From assembly GCA_902525595.1 (NCBI GenBank), contig CABZHO010000003.1, positions 1 through 64,000 on the forward strand: DNA of 64,000 nt, in the 5' to 3' direction. Below the pieces are notes generated by a model. That model did not search any database, was not told the DNA's origin, and was given only the letters and a program-made list of their open reading frames with translations. A program made the translations under genes and the position numbers. Origin of the DNA: an uncultured Pelagibacteraceae bacterium. Its GTDB lineage: Bacteria > Pseudomonadota > Alphaproteobacteria > Pelagibacterales > AG-422-B15. Below are positions 42,399 to 54,880 of the stretch, in pieces (within the stretch, counting starts at the first letter, position 1; the number at the start of each line of letters is the position of its first letter).

Positions 42399-43037
42399 TT
42401 ATTTTAAAATTTGATAAAGATTAATAAGCATGCCAGCTGTTGCACCCCAAATATGGTAATCTTTGTATGGTAATACGTAATAATCGTAATCATATTTTTT
42501 ATTATCAACTTCATAAGTTGCAATTTCTATTTTATGATTTCTACTATCCATCAAAAATTTCAAAGGAAGGAAAAATACTTCATCTACTTCGTTTTTGTTG
42601 ATTTTGAGGGAAGAGTAATCAGAAACTAAACACACAATTGGCATTATTCTATATCCAGTACCAGTTATGTACACATCGAGATTTCCAATAACTCGAACAT
42701 TTTTTGAATTCAAACCAATTTCTTCTTTGGCCTCCCTCAGCGCTGTATCAATGGGAGATGAGTCCATTTTTTCAATTTTACCGCCTGGGAAACTTATTTG
42801 ACCAGCATGATCCTTCAGTTTATCGGGTCGCTTGGTAAGTATAATCTTAATCTCGTCATCAAAATTACAAATTGGCACCAAAACCGCAGATGGTCTTAAA
42901 TTAACTTTATCTTTATATTCTTTTGCTAAGGGATGATGCTTTCTAGTAAATAAATCAGTTGTTAGTTTATCAAAATAATTATGGGATATTTGATCTGAGC
43001 CGGCAAATAATTCAATTAGCCTGTCAAAATTAGTCAT
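42399..43037 (-). CDS. Nudix hydrolase, CoA pyrophosphatase type
   Basis: Nudix box GGKIEKMDSSPIDTALREAKEEIGL; DHAGQISFPGGK. Confidence 0.93.
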   Translation of the reverse strand: MTNFDRLIELFAGSDQISHNYFDKLTTDLFTRKHHPLAKEYKDKVNLRPSAVLVPICNFDDEIKIILTKRPDKLKDHAGQISFPGGKIEKMDSSPIDTALREAKEEIGLNSKNVRVIGNLDVYITGTGYRIMPIVCLVSDYSSLKINKNEVDEVFFLPLKFLMDSRNHKIEIATYEVDNKKYDYDYYVLPYKDYHIWGATAGMLINLYQILK

Positions 43038-43615
43038 TATTTCTTGACTTCATGAATCTTGAAAGTTTCACCCATACTTTTTATCACTAAGTAAGTTTTG
43101 TTTTTAATAACCTCTTCTTCTGCAAGGTCTACTAATTCATAAAAGACTGAACGTGATAAAAGCGCACGAAGGTTTTTTCGTACAACAATATAAGGTGATG
43201 GTTCTTCATTATTATCAATTTTAATAATTAGTGAATTTTTTTTTGATAATACAACTTCTTCATTTAGATTTGTTTTGAATAAGAAACTGTCTTGTCCACT
43301 TTCGTCGATCTTGTCAAGAGAAACAGCAACAAATGGTGCATCCTCTACTTGGATTCTGACCTTTTCAACTGGTGTTACTAAGTAATAGTCTCCATCTTCA
43401 TCAAGCCGAAGAATACTTGAAAAAAGTTTTACCATTGCTGGTCGCTTAATCTCTGAACCCATATAAAACCATTTCCCATTTCTTAGAATCTTCATATCAA
43501 TATCTCCACAAAATGGAGGATTCCATTTTTCTACTGGGGGGTATGATTTACTATTTTTTTTACTATAACTATAGATTGTCTCTAATCCTTTTAAATTTAC
43601 AGGTTGATCAGTCAT
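43037..43615 (-). CDS. DUF1285 domain-containing protein
   Basis: PPVEKWNPPFCGDIDMKILRNGKWFYMGSEIKRPAMVKLFSSILR pattern; synteny with Nudix-cca. Confidence 0.88.
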   Translation of the reverse strand: MTDQPVNLKGLETIYSYSKKNSKSYPPVEKWNPPFCGDIDMKILRNGKWFYMGSEIKRPAMVKLFSSILRLDEDGDYYLVTPVEKVRIQVEDAPFVAVSLDKIDESGQDSFLFKTNLNEEVVLSKKNSLIIKIDNNEEPSPYIVVRKNLRALLSRSVFYELVDLAEEEVIKNKTYLVIKSMGETFKIHEVKK

Positions 43616-43618
43616 AAT

Positions 43619-44101
43619 TTACGAAAATTTATATTTTTTAATTGAGTTTAATTCGGCCTTCAATTTTTTCATCAAAACGCGATTTATATCAACAGGGCCA
43701 TAAAACTCAAATTTTTTACCTATTTTATTAAAACCAAACTTCTTGTAATAATCTATATCTCCGACAACAATTATAAATGAGTAATTAGAATTTAATTCAA
43801 TTTTTTTGAGGGAATATTCCACTAAATTTACTCCGTAACCATGACCTATAAGTTTGGGATTAACCGCTAATGGTCCCAAAAGTAAGCCGTTATATTGTCC
43901 GTTAAGCTTTGTAGGGCAATAATCAATACATGCGGCAAGTTCATCACAATTCAATGATACATATGAGTAACTTTTCTCATATGGATACTTTTCACGTAAC
44001 CGATATACCGACCGTGCATACCTCCCCGGACCAAAAACCATATTCAGTAGATTTAATTTATTTATTGTATCTGCTTCAGTTGCTAGTCGAATATTTTTCA
44101 T
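43619..44101 (-). CDS. GNAT family N-acetyltransferase
   Basis: LLGPLAVNPKLIGHGYGVNLVEYSLKKI...VVGDIDYYKKFGFNK. Confidence 0.8.
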   Translation of the reverse strand: MKNIRLATEADTINKLNLLNMVFGPGRYARSVYRLREKYPYEKSYSYVSLNCDELAACIDYCPTKLNGQYNGLLLGPLAVNPKLIGHGYGVNLVEYSLKKIELNSNYSFIIVVGDIDYYKKFGFNKIGKKFEFYGPVDINRVLMKKLKAELNSIKKYKFS

Positions 44102-44171
44102 GATTAAACTTCAATATTCTCTTTTATTAGATAATATCTTTGAGAATAATTAATTATTTTGGAGGTATACT

Positions 44172-44627
44172 ATGCAGAGTGTAGATGTAAAGGATTTAGA
44201 AAATTATCAAGGTAAAGATATGGGTTATTCTGATTGGATGGCTATTGATCAAAAAAGAATAAATACGTTTGCTGATGCAACTGACGATCACCAATGGATT
44301 CACGTAAATGAGGAAAAAGCTCAAAATGAACTTCCAACTAAAAGTACTATTGCCCATGGCTTTTTAAGTCTTTCTTTAAGTGTACCACTCGCAGGAAAAA
44401 TTTGGACTATCACTGGTACGAAAATGGTAATTAATTATGGTCTCAACAAGGTAAGATTTATTAATATGGTGCCAGTGGACTCACGTGTACGGATGTCAGT
44501 CAAGATTAAAGAAGTAAATAAATTAGAGAATGGAGGTACACAAGTAATCAGTGAAGCAACTCTTGAAATTGAAGGACAAGATAAACCTGCTTATATAGCC
44601 GAGACAATTATGGTCGCTTTTCCCTAA
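44172..44627 (+). CDS. MaoC family dehydratase
   Basis: FADATDDHQWIHVNEEKA...IAHGFLSLSL hydratase motif; strong SD ggaggt upstream. Confidence 0.92.
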   Translation: MQSVDVKDLENYQGKDMGYSDWMAIDQKRINTFADATDDHQWIHVNEEKAQNELPTKSTIAHGFLSLSLSVPLAGKIWTITGTKMVINYGLNKVRFINMVPVDSRVRMSVKIKEVNKLENGGTQVISEATLEIEGQDKPAYIAETIMVAFP

Positions 44628-44629
44628 TA

Positions 44630-45478
44630 ATGAGTGATAAATCATTTCCGGATCCTGATGCATATACAATCAGTCTAGACACAGAAATCATTAAAATACT
44701 TACATGGAATCTCTGGTGGAAGTTTGAAGATTATAAGTTTAGAGAAAAATTAATTTTATCTGAAATTGAAAATAATCATCCTGATATCTTATGCTTACAA
44801 GAAGTGTGGGAGGAAGAAGATGAAAGTCAGGCTAGAACAATTGCTAATAAGCTTGATTACAATTATATATTTGAAAAATCTTTTGAATTTGATGGCGTAT
44901 CATTTGGAAACGCGATAATTACAAAATTTCCAATTAGTTCTCATAAAAAAATCTCGTTTAATACAACTCCAGATAAAGATGAGAAGAGGTTTCTACTTCA
45001 TCTGGAATTAGAATATAAAAATAAGATCAGCATAAATGTTTTTTGTACCCACCTTAATTACAAATATGAACACCAACCAGAACGAATGAGACAGGTAAAG
45101 CAAATTATGGAATATATGAGCCAACTCAAACCATCTAAATTTCCAATTATTTTGTGCGGGGATTTTAATGCAGATCCTGATAGTGATGAAATCAGAACAA
45201 TAACTGGGCTAACCAAACCTATAAATGATATTGTGCTAAGAGATGCCTGGAAATTAGTAAATAGAGATGATCCTGGATACACTTGGTCTAACGAAAATAA
45301 TTGGGCAAAGAAAACTTTGGAACAGGACAGGCGAATTGACTATGTGTTTCTTGGAAAATCTGGACCAAATGGATTAGGTTATCCTATTGATTGCAAAATA
45401 ATCGGTAATCAAAAAAATAAGTTTTTTCCAAGCGATCACTATGGATTAATTGCTCATTTAGTAGGATTGAGCCAGTGA
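44630..45478 (+). CDS. Endonuclease/exonuclease/phosphatase family protein
   Basis: ILTWNLWWKF; ILCLQEVW; CGDFNADPDSDEI; RRIDYVFLG; SDHYGL. Confidence 0.9.
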   Translation: MSDKSFPDPDAYTISLDTEIIKILTWNLWWKFEDYKFREKLILSEIENNHPDILCLQEVWEEEDESQARTIANKLDYNYIFEKSFEFDGVSFGNAIITKFPISSHKKISFNTTPDKDEKRFLLHLELEYKNKISINVFCTHLNYKYEHQPERMRQVKQIMEYMSQLKPSKFPIILCGDFNADPDSDEIRTITGLTKPINDIVLRDAWKLVNRDDPGYTWSNENNWAKKTLEQDRRIDYVFLGKSGPNGLGYPIDCKIIGNQKNKFFPSDHYGLIAHLVGLSQ

Positions 45479-45849
45479 GTATTTTAATTTCAGTTTTTTT
45501 AGGTGGTGGATTTGGAGCCATTATTCGTTATCTCGTGATTGAGCAAGTTAATAAACTTTTCTTAGTTGCATTTCCTTTTGGAACAATCGCTGTAAATGTT
45601 ATTGGTGCTTTCTTAATTGGGCTTTTATCAAGTTATTTAGCTGAGAGACTTGACGTTTCAGAGAATATAAAAATGTTTTTAATTGTTGGATTTTGTGGAG
45701 GCTTTACTACGTTCTCCTCATTCAATATAGAATTCTATCAATTATTTAGTAGTGGTGAGATTTTATCTTCACTGATTTACGTTACAACAACATTTATACT
45801 AACAGTTGTTGCTTTTTATGTTGGAGTAAGTCTGCTTAAGCTTATCTAA
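45475..45849 (+). CDS. crcB: Fluoride efflux transporter CrcB/Fluc
   Basis: GGGFGAIIRYLV; FPFGTIAVNVIGAFLIG; GFCGGFTTFSSFNIE. Confidence 0.95.
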   Translation: MSILISVFLGGGFGAIIRYLVIEQVNKLFLVAFPFGTIAVNVIGAFLIGLLSSYLAERLDVSENIKMFLIVGFCGGFTTFSSFNIEFYQLFSSGEILSSLIYVTTTFILTVVAFYVGVSLLKLI

Positions 45850-46401
45850 TTATTTATTACGCCTCTTTAACATAAAGTTTGCTAGGCCATCATATCCCTT
45901 ATCAATCATCATTTTTGCTGATGCAATGTTTTGGACTTGATCAAGAGGTTTAATTTGATGCGCAACGACTACTGTATTCATAAATTGAGCTGCAGAACAA
46001 ATAGAAATTATTTCAGATATGACTTTTTCTTCAAACCCATATTGTAATATTGCTTCTACATCGTCTTCAGATATTGAATGAATATCTTCATTAACTTTAT
46101 GAGATAATTTAAGTATTGGCTTATACTTTTCCTCTATTTCAGATTGCTCAATATCGGTTAAAAAATTTGTGTCATTATTATCTCTCAAAATTTTTTTTGA
46201 TATTTCTGCATGAATATTTTTACAGTAGTTACATCCATTTAAACCTGAAACGTAAGCAAAGATCATTTCTTTAACATGTGTCGGCAATATCGTTTCTTGT
46301 CTCATCAACGACTCTAAGTATGATACAAAATGATTTTGATAAGCCCAGTTATCCAAAAACACATCATAAACGGATTTATATTTGTTCAAAAAGTTACTCA
46401 T
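45850..46401 (-). CDS. AhpD/CMD-family peroxidase-related protein (start trimmed to ATG 46401)
   Basis: LPTHVKEMIFAYVSGLNGCNYCKNIHAEI (CxxC); the longer ORF only extends through tRNA-Gln. Confidence 0.85.
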   Translation of the reverse strand: MSNFLNKYKSVYDVFLDNWAYQNHFVSYLESLMRQETILPTHVKEMIFAYVSGLNGCNYCKNIHAEISKKILRDNNDTNFLTDIEQSEIEEKYKPILKLSHKVNEDIHSISEDDVEAILQYGFEEKVISEIISICSAAQFMNTVVVAHQIKPLDQVQNIASAKMMIDKGYDGLANFMLKRRNK

Positions 46402-46418
46402 AATTTTACCTCTAAAAG

Positions 46419-46493
46419 TGGCTGGGGCGGGAGGATTCGAACCTCCGAATGCCGCTACCAAAAAGCGGTGCCTTACCGCTTGGCCACGCCCCA
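46419..46493 (-). tRNA. tRNA-Gln(TTG)
   Basis: Reverse complement TGGGGCGTGGCCAAGCGGTAAGGCACCGCTTTTTGGTAGCGGCATTCGGAGGTTCGAATCCTCCCGCCCCAGCCA; anticodon loop TTTTGGT. Confidence 0.95.
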
Positions 46494-46536
46494 ATACTAA
46501 TTAATTATTTAGTTTAACAAATAAATATTGCAATGT

Positions 46537-47370
46537 TTATATTAATTCAGCTTGAGAAAACCACCAGCTAGGCTGCTCATTATTCAAAATAGAAATTGCT
46601 TCTTCTAAGTTTATTTTACTCTGATAGCATCCAAAAAAAGCTGAGCCACTTCCAGTCATTCTTGAAAATTGACAGTTTTTATCATTTTGAAAAAAGTTTT
46701 TTACAGACTGAATTTCTCTCTGATCAGATAAAGCTGAATCTTCCAAGTCATTAGCTGTATCTAATAGAATGTTCTTGAGTGTCATCTGTTCGTTATAAAT
46801 AAACTTTTGTGCCCTATATTTTTTATTCTTTGAGAATATTTTTTTAGTACTTAGAAGTATATTTGGATAAACTATTAAAAAATACATGTCTGACATAATC
46901 TTAATCCTTGTTTCAACATTACCTCTTCCATGAATTTTTGCTGGTTTATCCTCTAAAAAGAATTCTATATCAGAACCTAGTGCTCTTGCGACATGAATGC
47001 ATTGACTATCACAAAGTATATTTATTTTTTTTAAGTAATTAAGAATTGCAGCAGTATTTGAGGAACCTCCTCCTAGTCCTGAACCAACAGGTATATTTTT
47101 TGTGATAGTGATATTATAATTTTTATTTTTAATAAATTCATTCTCAATTAAATAATTGAACAGTAACGTAACGTTATCATTTACATTTATCATAGGACTA
47201 AATTTGCCCTCATATCTAATATTAAAATTATTACTGTCCTGAATTTTAATTTCATCATATAAATTTATTCTAGATAAAATTGTATCAAGATTGTGATATC
47301 CGTTTTCAAGGCGATCAATGATATGCAAAAAAAGATTAATCTTTGCATAAGATTTTATTGGTACTGTCAA
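46537..47370 (-). CDS. ispE: 4-diphosphocytidyl-2-C-methyl-D-erythritol kinase
   Basis: SYAKINLFLHIIDRLENGYHNLDTI; NIPVGSGLGGGSSNTAAIL; MTGSGSAFFG. Confidence 0.95.
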   Translation of the reverse strand: MTVPIKSYAKINLFLHIIDRLENGYHNLDTILSRINLYDEIKIQDSNNFNIRYEGKFSPMINVNDNVTLLFNYLIENEFIKNKNYNITITKNIPVGSGLGGGSSNTAAILNYLKKINILCDSQCIHVARALGSDIEFFLEDKPAKIHGRGNVETRIKIMSDMYFLIVYPNILLSTKKIFSKNKKYRAQKFIYNEQMTLKNILLDTANDLEDSALSDQREIQSVKNFFQNDKNCQFSRMTGSGSAFFGCYQSKINLEEAISILNNEQPSWWFSQAELI

Positions 47371-47375
47371 TTCTT

Positions 47376-49034
47376 CTAAATTCCTATTAGAAGTTTTGAT
47401 CTTATATTATCTGAGTAGATATTTTCCTTATCAAAATTTATTGCTTTATTCCAATAATATCTTGCCTCTATTTCTTTTCCTAACTTCCAAAGTATATCAC
47501 CGTAATGATCGTTAACAGTGCTATCGTAGGGCATAATTTCCATTGAAAATTCTAAAATCGATAAAGCCTCTTCATATTCACCAATCTTATAATAATACCA
47601 TGCAAGACTATCTACTATATAAGGATCATTAGGTTTTAACATTAGAGCTTTTTCTATCATATTTTTTGACTCAGCCAGATTTATTCCCTTATCAATATAA
47701 GAATAAGCGAGATAGTTCAAAACATCAGCTTGTTCAGATGATATATTGAGCGCTTTAGTAAAATTGACCTCAGCCAAATCCCATTTATCTGATCTTTCGT
47801 ATACTATGCCTATATTAAAATATATTTCCCACAAATCTTTCTTATTAAATTCTTCTCCGATAATGAGGGCTTTATTATAAGCAGAGAGAGCTTTTTCCCA
47901 TTCTTTTTCGTAACGATAATAATTGCCAAGTGAGAGAGAAATTTCGAAGTTACTGTCATTTTGCAAGTAGTTTAGTAAATTTGAAATTGCAGATGCATTG
48001 TCATCTTGGTAACCATATGAGTCTGAAATTTGAATGGTTGCATAATTTGACAAATAATGAGTTTTGGGAATTTGCTTAAGTATTTGTCTCGCTTTTTTGT
48101 GTTCTTGTAGCTGATTTAAAAATGACGAAAATACATACTTGATCTCATGTAAATTTGGAGATGTCTCAATTGAAAGTTGATAGAGCACATGAGCCAAATC
48201 AAGATTTGTTAAATCTAGAATACCCTGTGCGTTAAAGAGAACTATTCCCAAACCATGTAAAGGGTTCTGTAAAATTCTATTTCTATTTCCGTTTAAAAAT
48301 TTTTTTTGAAAATCTGTATCATAATTTTTGAGGTAGCTATCTTGAAAGCTATTTATTCGATTTGAAAAATTATTTCGTTTTAAAAAATTGTAATACATAT
48401 TTAACACATACAAATCTCTTTGCATTTCCATAGCTTGCTCATAATAAATCAAAGCGACATCAGTCTGATCAACATAATCATAAATAAGTGCTTTATGAAC
48501 AAGAGCTAAATACAAATCTTCATTAGACCCAATTGTATCTATCTCTCCCATACTTCTCTCAAGATTATTCTTATTTACCCATACCCAGGCTTTTAACAAA
48601 GCAACGAATGTCTTGCTTGATAATTGGCCATTTAAAATATTAGAAAAACTTTGGTCAGCCAGATCGTATTTATACGAATTTAAATATGATATACCGTTAA
48701 CTAAATGACTAATGTCGGATTGTTTTTTTACACAACTCGTCGTAATTGATGGTGAACAGCTAACGTTTGCTAGTCTAAAAGCATATGCATTCGCATTCAG
48801 TAAGTCTCCATCAAGAATACTCACCATTAATAATTTATTTATTATTACTGTATCGCGTGGATTATGTTTATGTAATTTTTGATAGAATTTTATGGTTGAT
48901 TTGTAATCATTTATACTGTCTGAAACCTTCGCTTGTAAATAATCGCTTACTTTAGGGCTTGATAGGTGAGATGCTAATGCTACATTTTGAAAAAGAAATA
49001 TTAATGCCAATAAAGTTATTAATCTAAATCGCAT
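47376..49034 (-). CDS. Tetratricopeptide repeat protein (exported)
   Basis: Signal peptide; C-terminal TPRs (YFNIGIVYERSDKWDLAEVNFTKALNISSEQADVLNYLAYSYIDKG...). Confidence 0.9.
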   Translation of the reverse strand: MRFRLITLLALIFLFQNVALASHLSSPKVSDYLQAKVSDSINDYKSTIKFYQKLHKHNPRDTVIINKLLMVSILDGDLLNANAYAFRLANVSCSPSITTSCVKKQSDISHLVNGISYLNSYKYDLADQSFSNILNGQLSSKTFVALLKAWVWVNKNNLERSMGEIDTIGSNEDLYLALVHKALIYDYVDQTDVALIYYEQAMEMQRDLYVLNMYYNFLKRNNFSNRINSFQDSYLKNYDTDFQKKFLNGNRNRILQNPLHGLGIVLFNAQGILDLTNLDLAHVLYQLSIETSPNLHEIKYVFSSFLNQLQEHKKARQILKQIPKTHYLSNYATIQISDSYGYQDDNASAISNLLNYLQNDSNFEISLSLGNYYRYEKEWEKALSAYNKALIIGEEFNKKDLWEIYFNIGIVYERSDKWDLAEVNFTKALNISSEQADVLNYLAYSYIDKGINLAESKNMIEKALMLKPNDPYIVDSLAWYYYKIGEYEEALSILEFSMEIMPYDSTVNDHYGDILWKLGKEIEARYYWNKAINFDKENIYSDNIRSKLLIGI

Positions 49035-49046
49035 ATAGAGTATGAA

Positions 49047-50693
49047 TTACATATTGGCATATTTAGGTCCTCCACCACCCTCAGGGGTAACCCAGTTAAT
49101 ATTCTGTGAAGGCTCTTTTATATCGCAAGTCTTACAATGAATGCAGTTTTGACTGTTAATTACAAACTTGGGATTAGAGTCCTCGCTGTCTTTATGAACT
49201 TCATACACCCCAACTGGGCAATATCTTTGTGAAGGCTCATCATATTCTCCTAGCGTATAAGTGATCGGAAGACTACTGTCTTTTAGCTGAAGATGAACAG
49301 GTTGATTTTCAGCATGATATGTCCCAGTCATAAAGACTGAACTTGCCCTATCAAAAGTTAAAATGCCATCTGGTTTAGGATATTCAATTTTTTTTGAATC
49401 CTTTGCTTTGTTCAGTGTTTCATGATCTGCATGCTTATGTTTTAATGTAAAAGGCAATTTTCCTCTAAAAATATGTTGATCTATACCAGTCAATATGATG
49501 CCTAACATCATACCAAACCTTGTAATAAATGGTTTTACATTTCTGGCTGATTTTAACTCTGAATAGACCCAACTTTTTTTGAACTTGATTTCATAATTGG
49601 ATAAATCTTCTTTTTTGTCTGATAAATGCTCAATAATTGTTTCAGCAGCAATCATTCCACTTTTCATTGCCGTGTGGGTTCCTTTGATTTTTGGCATATT
49701 TAATGTTCCTGCATCGCATCCTATAAGCAACGCCCCGGGCATATACATTTTTGGAAGACTCTGAAGACCGCCCTCAATCAATGCTCTTGCCCCATAAGAA
49801 ATACGTTTACCTCCTTGAAGCATTTTTTTGATCGAGGGATGAGTTTTAAATCTCTGAAATTCTTCAAAAGGAGAAAGATAAGGATTTTTATAGTCAAGTC
49901 CTACTACATAACCCAAATAAATTTGCCTGTTCTCCGCATGATAAACAAAACTGCCAGCGTATGTATTGTTATCAACTGGCCATCCAGCTGAATGAAATAC
50001 TAATCCTTCATCGTGGTTGTCTTCAGGAACTTCCCAAATTTCTTTTAAACCTATTCCATATTGTTGTGGATCCGAATCCTTAGCTAATTCAAATTTATTG
50101 ATTAGTTGTTTTCCAAGATGTCCTCTGCAACCCTCAGCAAAAACTGTTACTTTTGCATGTAATTCAATACCTGGTTCATAGGATTCTTTTTTATTACCAT
50201 TAATATCTAACCCCATATCATTCGTAGCAACTCCTCTGACTTTACCCTCTTCATCATACAAAACTTCTGAAGCTGCAAAGCCTGGGTATATTTCAATACC
50301 TAAACCTTCAGCAATTTGTCCTAGCCATCTGCACATATTTGCAAGGCTTGCGATATAATTACCCTTATTGTGCTGAACAGGAGGTAATAAAAAAGAAGGA
50401 ATAGTAATGTGCGATTTTTCGAATAAAAATAAAAATTTTTCTTTAGTTACTTTTGTTTTTAACGGGCATCCATCGATTTCTCGCCAATCAGGGAGTAATT
50501 CGTCAAGCGCCTTGGTTTCAAAGACATTACCACTCAAAATATGCCCACCTACTTCCGAAGCTTTTTCAACAATACAAACATTAATTTCCGAGTTTAACTG
50601 CTTTAATTTAATTGCAGTTGACAGGCCTGAAGGGCCTGCGCCTACAACGACAACATCGTACTCCATTGATTCTCTTTGAGAATTAGTATCCAT
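49047..50693 (-). CDS. Electron transfer flavoprotein-ubiquinone oxidoreductase
   Basis: VVVVGAGPSGLSTAIKLKQ; VFAEGCRGHLGKQLI; 4Fe-4S CIHCKTCDIKEPSQNINWVTPEGGGGPKY. Confidence 0.97.
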   Translation of the reverse strand: MDTNSQRESMEYDVVVVGAGPSGLSTAIKLKQLNSEINVCIVEKASEVGGHILSGNVFETKALDELLPDWREIDGCPLKTKVTKEKFLFLFEKSHITIPSFLLPPVQHNKGNYIASLANMCRWLGQIAEGLGIEIYPGFAASEVLYDEEGKVRGVATNDMGLDINGNKKESYEPGIELHAKVTVFAEGCRGHLGKQLINKFELAKDSDPQQYGIGLKEIWEVPEDNHDEGLVFHSAGWPVDNNTYAGSFVYHAENRQIYLGYVVGLDYKNPYLSPFEEFQRFKTHPSIKKMLQGGKRISYGARALIEGGLQSLPKMYMPGALLIGCDAGTLNMPKIKGTHTAMKSGMIAAETIIEHLSDKKEDLSNYEIKFKKSWVYSELKSARNVKPFITRFGMMLGIILTGIDQHIFRGKLPFTLKHKHADHETLNKAKDSKKIEYPKPDGILTFDRASSVFMTGTYHAENQPVHLQLKDSSLPITYTLGEYDEPSQRYCPVGVYEVHKDSEDSNPKFVINSQNCIHCKTCDIKEPSQNINWVTPEGGGGPKYANM

Positions 50694-50739
50694 AATTACT
50701 TATATATTTAGTTTATAAGGATTATAATTCAATTTGTTT

Positions 50740-51489
50740 ATGAATAACGACAAATTAAGAAATACTGTTAAAAAGTTGAGACACCATAAATATAGTGGTG
50801 TTGACGAAATTGTTGGAATTGAGCCAAAAAATAGGTATGGAAAAATTTCAAAAAAATTAGTTAAGGAAAATACCGCTCTCTATGTTGATACTAATTCGCA
50901 AAAAGAAGATGAGGAAATTATTAGCTCAATAAAAACATTGGAATCACTTCGCGCTTTTATGTCCGAATATAAAAAGTGCGAACTTCATAAGAGTGCGACT
51001 AATATGGTATTTTCAGACGGTAATCCTAAATCAAAAATTATGCTTATTGGGGAAGCTCCTGGTCATGACGAGGATATACAGGGAAAACCTTTTGTGGGAA
51101 GAAGTGGAAAACTTCTAGACAAGATGCTAAATGCGATTGAATTAAGTAGGGACAAAGTCTACATCGCTAATATCATCCCTTGGAGACCACCAAATAATAG
51201 ACGACCTACAGACGATGAAATTAATATGTGCCTCCCAATGATAAAGAAGCATATCGAAATTATTAATCCGAGCGCAATCCTTTTATTAGGAAGTACAGCA
51301 ACGTACGCACTTATCAAAAATTCAGAAGGTATTACAAAAATCAGGGGCAAGTGGTTTGATATAGAAATAAATAGAAAAAAATATCCAATGCTGCCAACTT
51401 TTCATCCTGCATTTTTATTGAGACAACCAGCCCAAAAGAAATTTTCTTGGGAAGATTTAAAAAATTTGAAGAGTAGAGTTAAAAACTAA
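50740..51489 (+). CDS. Uracil-DNA glycosylase (family 4-like)
   Basis: MLIGEAPGHDEDIQGKPFVGRSGKLLDKML; IIPWRPPNNRRP; TFHPAFLLRQP. Confidence 0.92.
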   Translation: MNNDKLRNTVKKLRHHKYSGVDEIVGIEPKNRYGKISKKLVKENTALYVDTNSQKEDEEIISSIKTLESLRAFMSEYKKCELHKSATNMVFSDGNPKSKIMLIGEAPGHDEDIQGKPFVGRSGKLLDKMLNAIELSRDKVYIANIIPWRPPNNRRPTDDEINMCLPMIKKHIEIINPSAILLLGSTATYALIKNSEGITKIRGKWFDIEINRKKYPMLPTFHPAFLLRQPAQKKFSWEDLKNLKSRVKN

Positions 51490-51490
51490 C

Positions 51491-52096
51491 TTGGGAAATA
51501 ACGAAAATAGTCTTATCGGGTTTGAAACTAGATATTGCGAGCCTTTGGCTGGAGTTGACGAGGTAGGCAGAGGCCCTCTCGCTGGTCCTGTGATTGCTGC
51601 AGCTGTTATATTAGATAAGCAAAATATTCCGAACGGAATAAAAGACTCAAAAAAAATAACAAAAACTAAGATGTCATTTATTGCTGAACAAATAAAGAAG
51701 AACAGTATTTTTGCCTTTGGCTCAAGTAGTGTGAAAGAAATAGACAAAATCAATATCTTACAGGCCTCATTATTAGCCATGAAACGCGCAATTGAGTCTT
51801 TAAAAAAAATCCCAAAAATAGTTTTAGTAGATGGTATTTATGCTCCAAATATCGGGCTTGATATACTGCCTATAAAAGGAGGAGATCATAAATCTATTTC
51901 AATTGCAGCTGCCTCTATTATTGCTAAAGATCATAGAGATAAATTGATGTTAAATTATTCGAAGATTTATCCTGATTATAGATTTGAAAAAAACTCTGGA
52001 TATGGAACAAAAGAGCACCTTTTAGCAATTCAAAAGTACGGGATTACCCCTATACATCGAAAATCATTCAGTCCAATACACAAGATATTGAATTAA
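51491..52096 (+). CDS. rnhB: Ribonuclease HII
   Basis: LAGVDEVGRGPLAGPVIAAAVIL; IKDSKKI; SIAAASIIAKDHRD; TTG start assumed. Confidence 0.95.
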   Translation: MGNNENSLIGFETRYCEPLAGVDEVGRGPLAGPVIAAAVILDKQNIPNGIKDSKKITKTKMSFIAEQIKKNSIFAFGSSSVKEIDKINILQASLLAMKRAIESLKKIPKIVLVDGIYAPNIGLDILPIKGGDHKSISIAAASIIAKDHRDKLMLNYSKIYPDYRFEKNSGYGTKEHLLAIQKYGITPIHRKSFSPIHKILN

Positions 52097-52151
52097 GAAT
52101 ATTTAATAAGTTATTGATTCTAAATTATTATTGACCACAGAATCATTTTGA

Positions 52152-54331
<2,180 letters not shown>

Positions 54332-54333
<2 letters not shown>

Positions 54334-54808
54334 GTCATATAAAAAACTAAATGGTCCTCAGATTTTATCAAACTTTTTGCCTAACAAGGTAAAGAAAATT
54401 TTAGAGACAAGAGGTTTTTTTGAAATTGAACTGCTCTCAAATTGGAAAAGAATTGTTGGCAACAAGTTTGATCATGTGACGGTCCCTGTTCGTCTAAAAG
54501 CGAGTAAATCATCTTCTAACAAGACTGGAACTCTTGTCGTCAAAGTTGATAGGAGTATAGCTTTTGCATTCGATCACGAAAAAGCAAAAATTATAAATGA
54601 GATAAATTCTTTTTTTGGCTATAAGGCAATTAACAAAATTGAGCTAATACAGGCAAAATTATTACAAGATAAAGAAAAAAAACATATTAAATTCAATACA
54701 TTAAATAAATTAGTTAAAGACAATCATAAGATTTATGATGAATTAGAACACTATCCAGAACTGAAAAAAAACTTCGAGAAATTAGCTTCTAAGATAATTA
54801 AATCCTAA
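54332..54808 (+). CDS. DUF721 (DciA-like) family protein; start placed at ATG 54332
   Basis: WKRIVGNKFDHVTVPVRLKASK...GTLVVKVDRSIAFAFDHEKAKIINEINSFFGYKAINKIELIQ. Confidence 0.88.
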
Positions 54809-54880
54809 TTTTAACAAAATTAAGAATTAACTTATTCCCTATTAAGACTGTTAAATTCAAAAAAATTTATTATAATCAAC

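Noticed and set aside
44145-44158. Perfect 14-bp palindrome AATAATTAATTATT between the divergent GNAT and MaoC genes
   Set aside because: Could be an operator, but composed only of A/T in a very AT-rich gap; not distinguishable from chance without conservation data.
46402-46494. N-terminal extension MGRGQAVRHRFLVAAFGGSNPPAPATFRGKI of the AhpD-like ORF
   Set aside because: It translates through tRNA-Gln in sense; the real start is the ATG at 46401.
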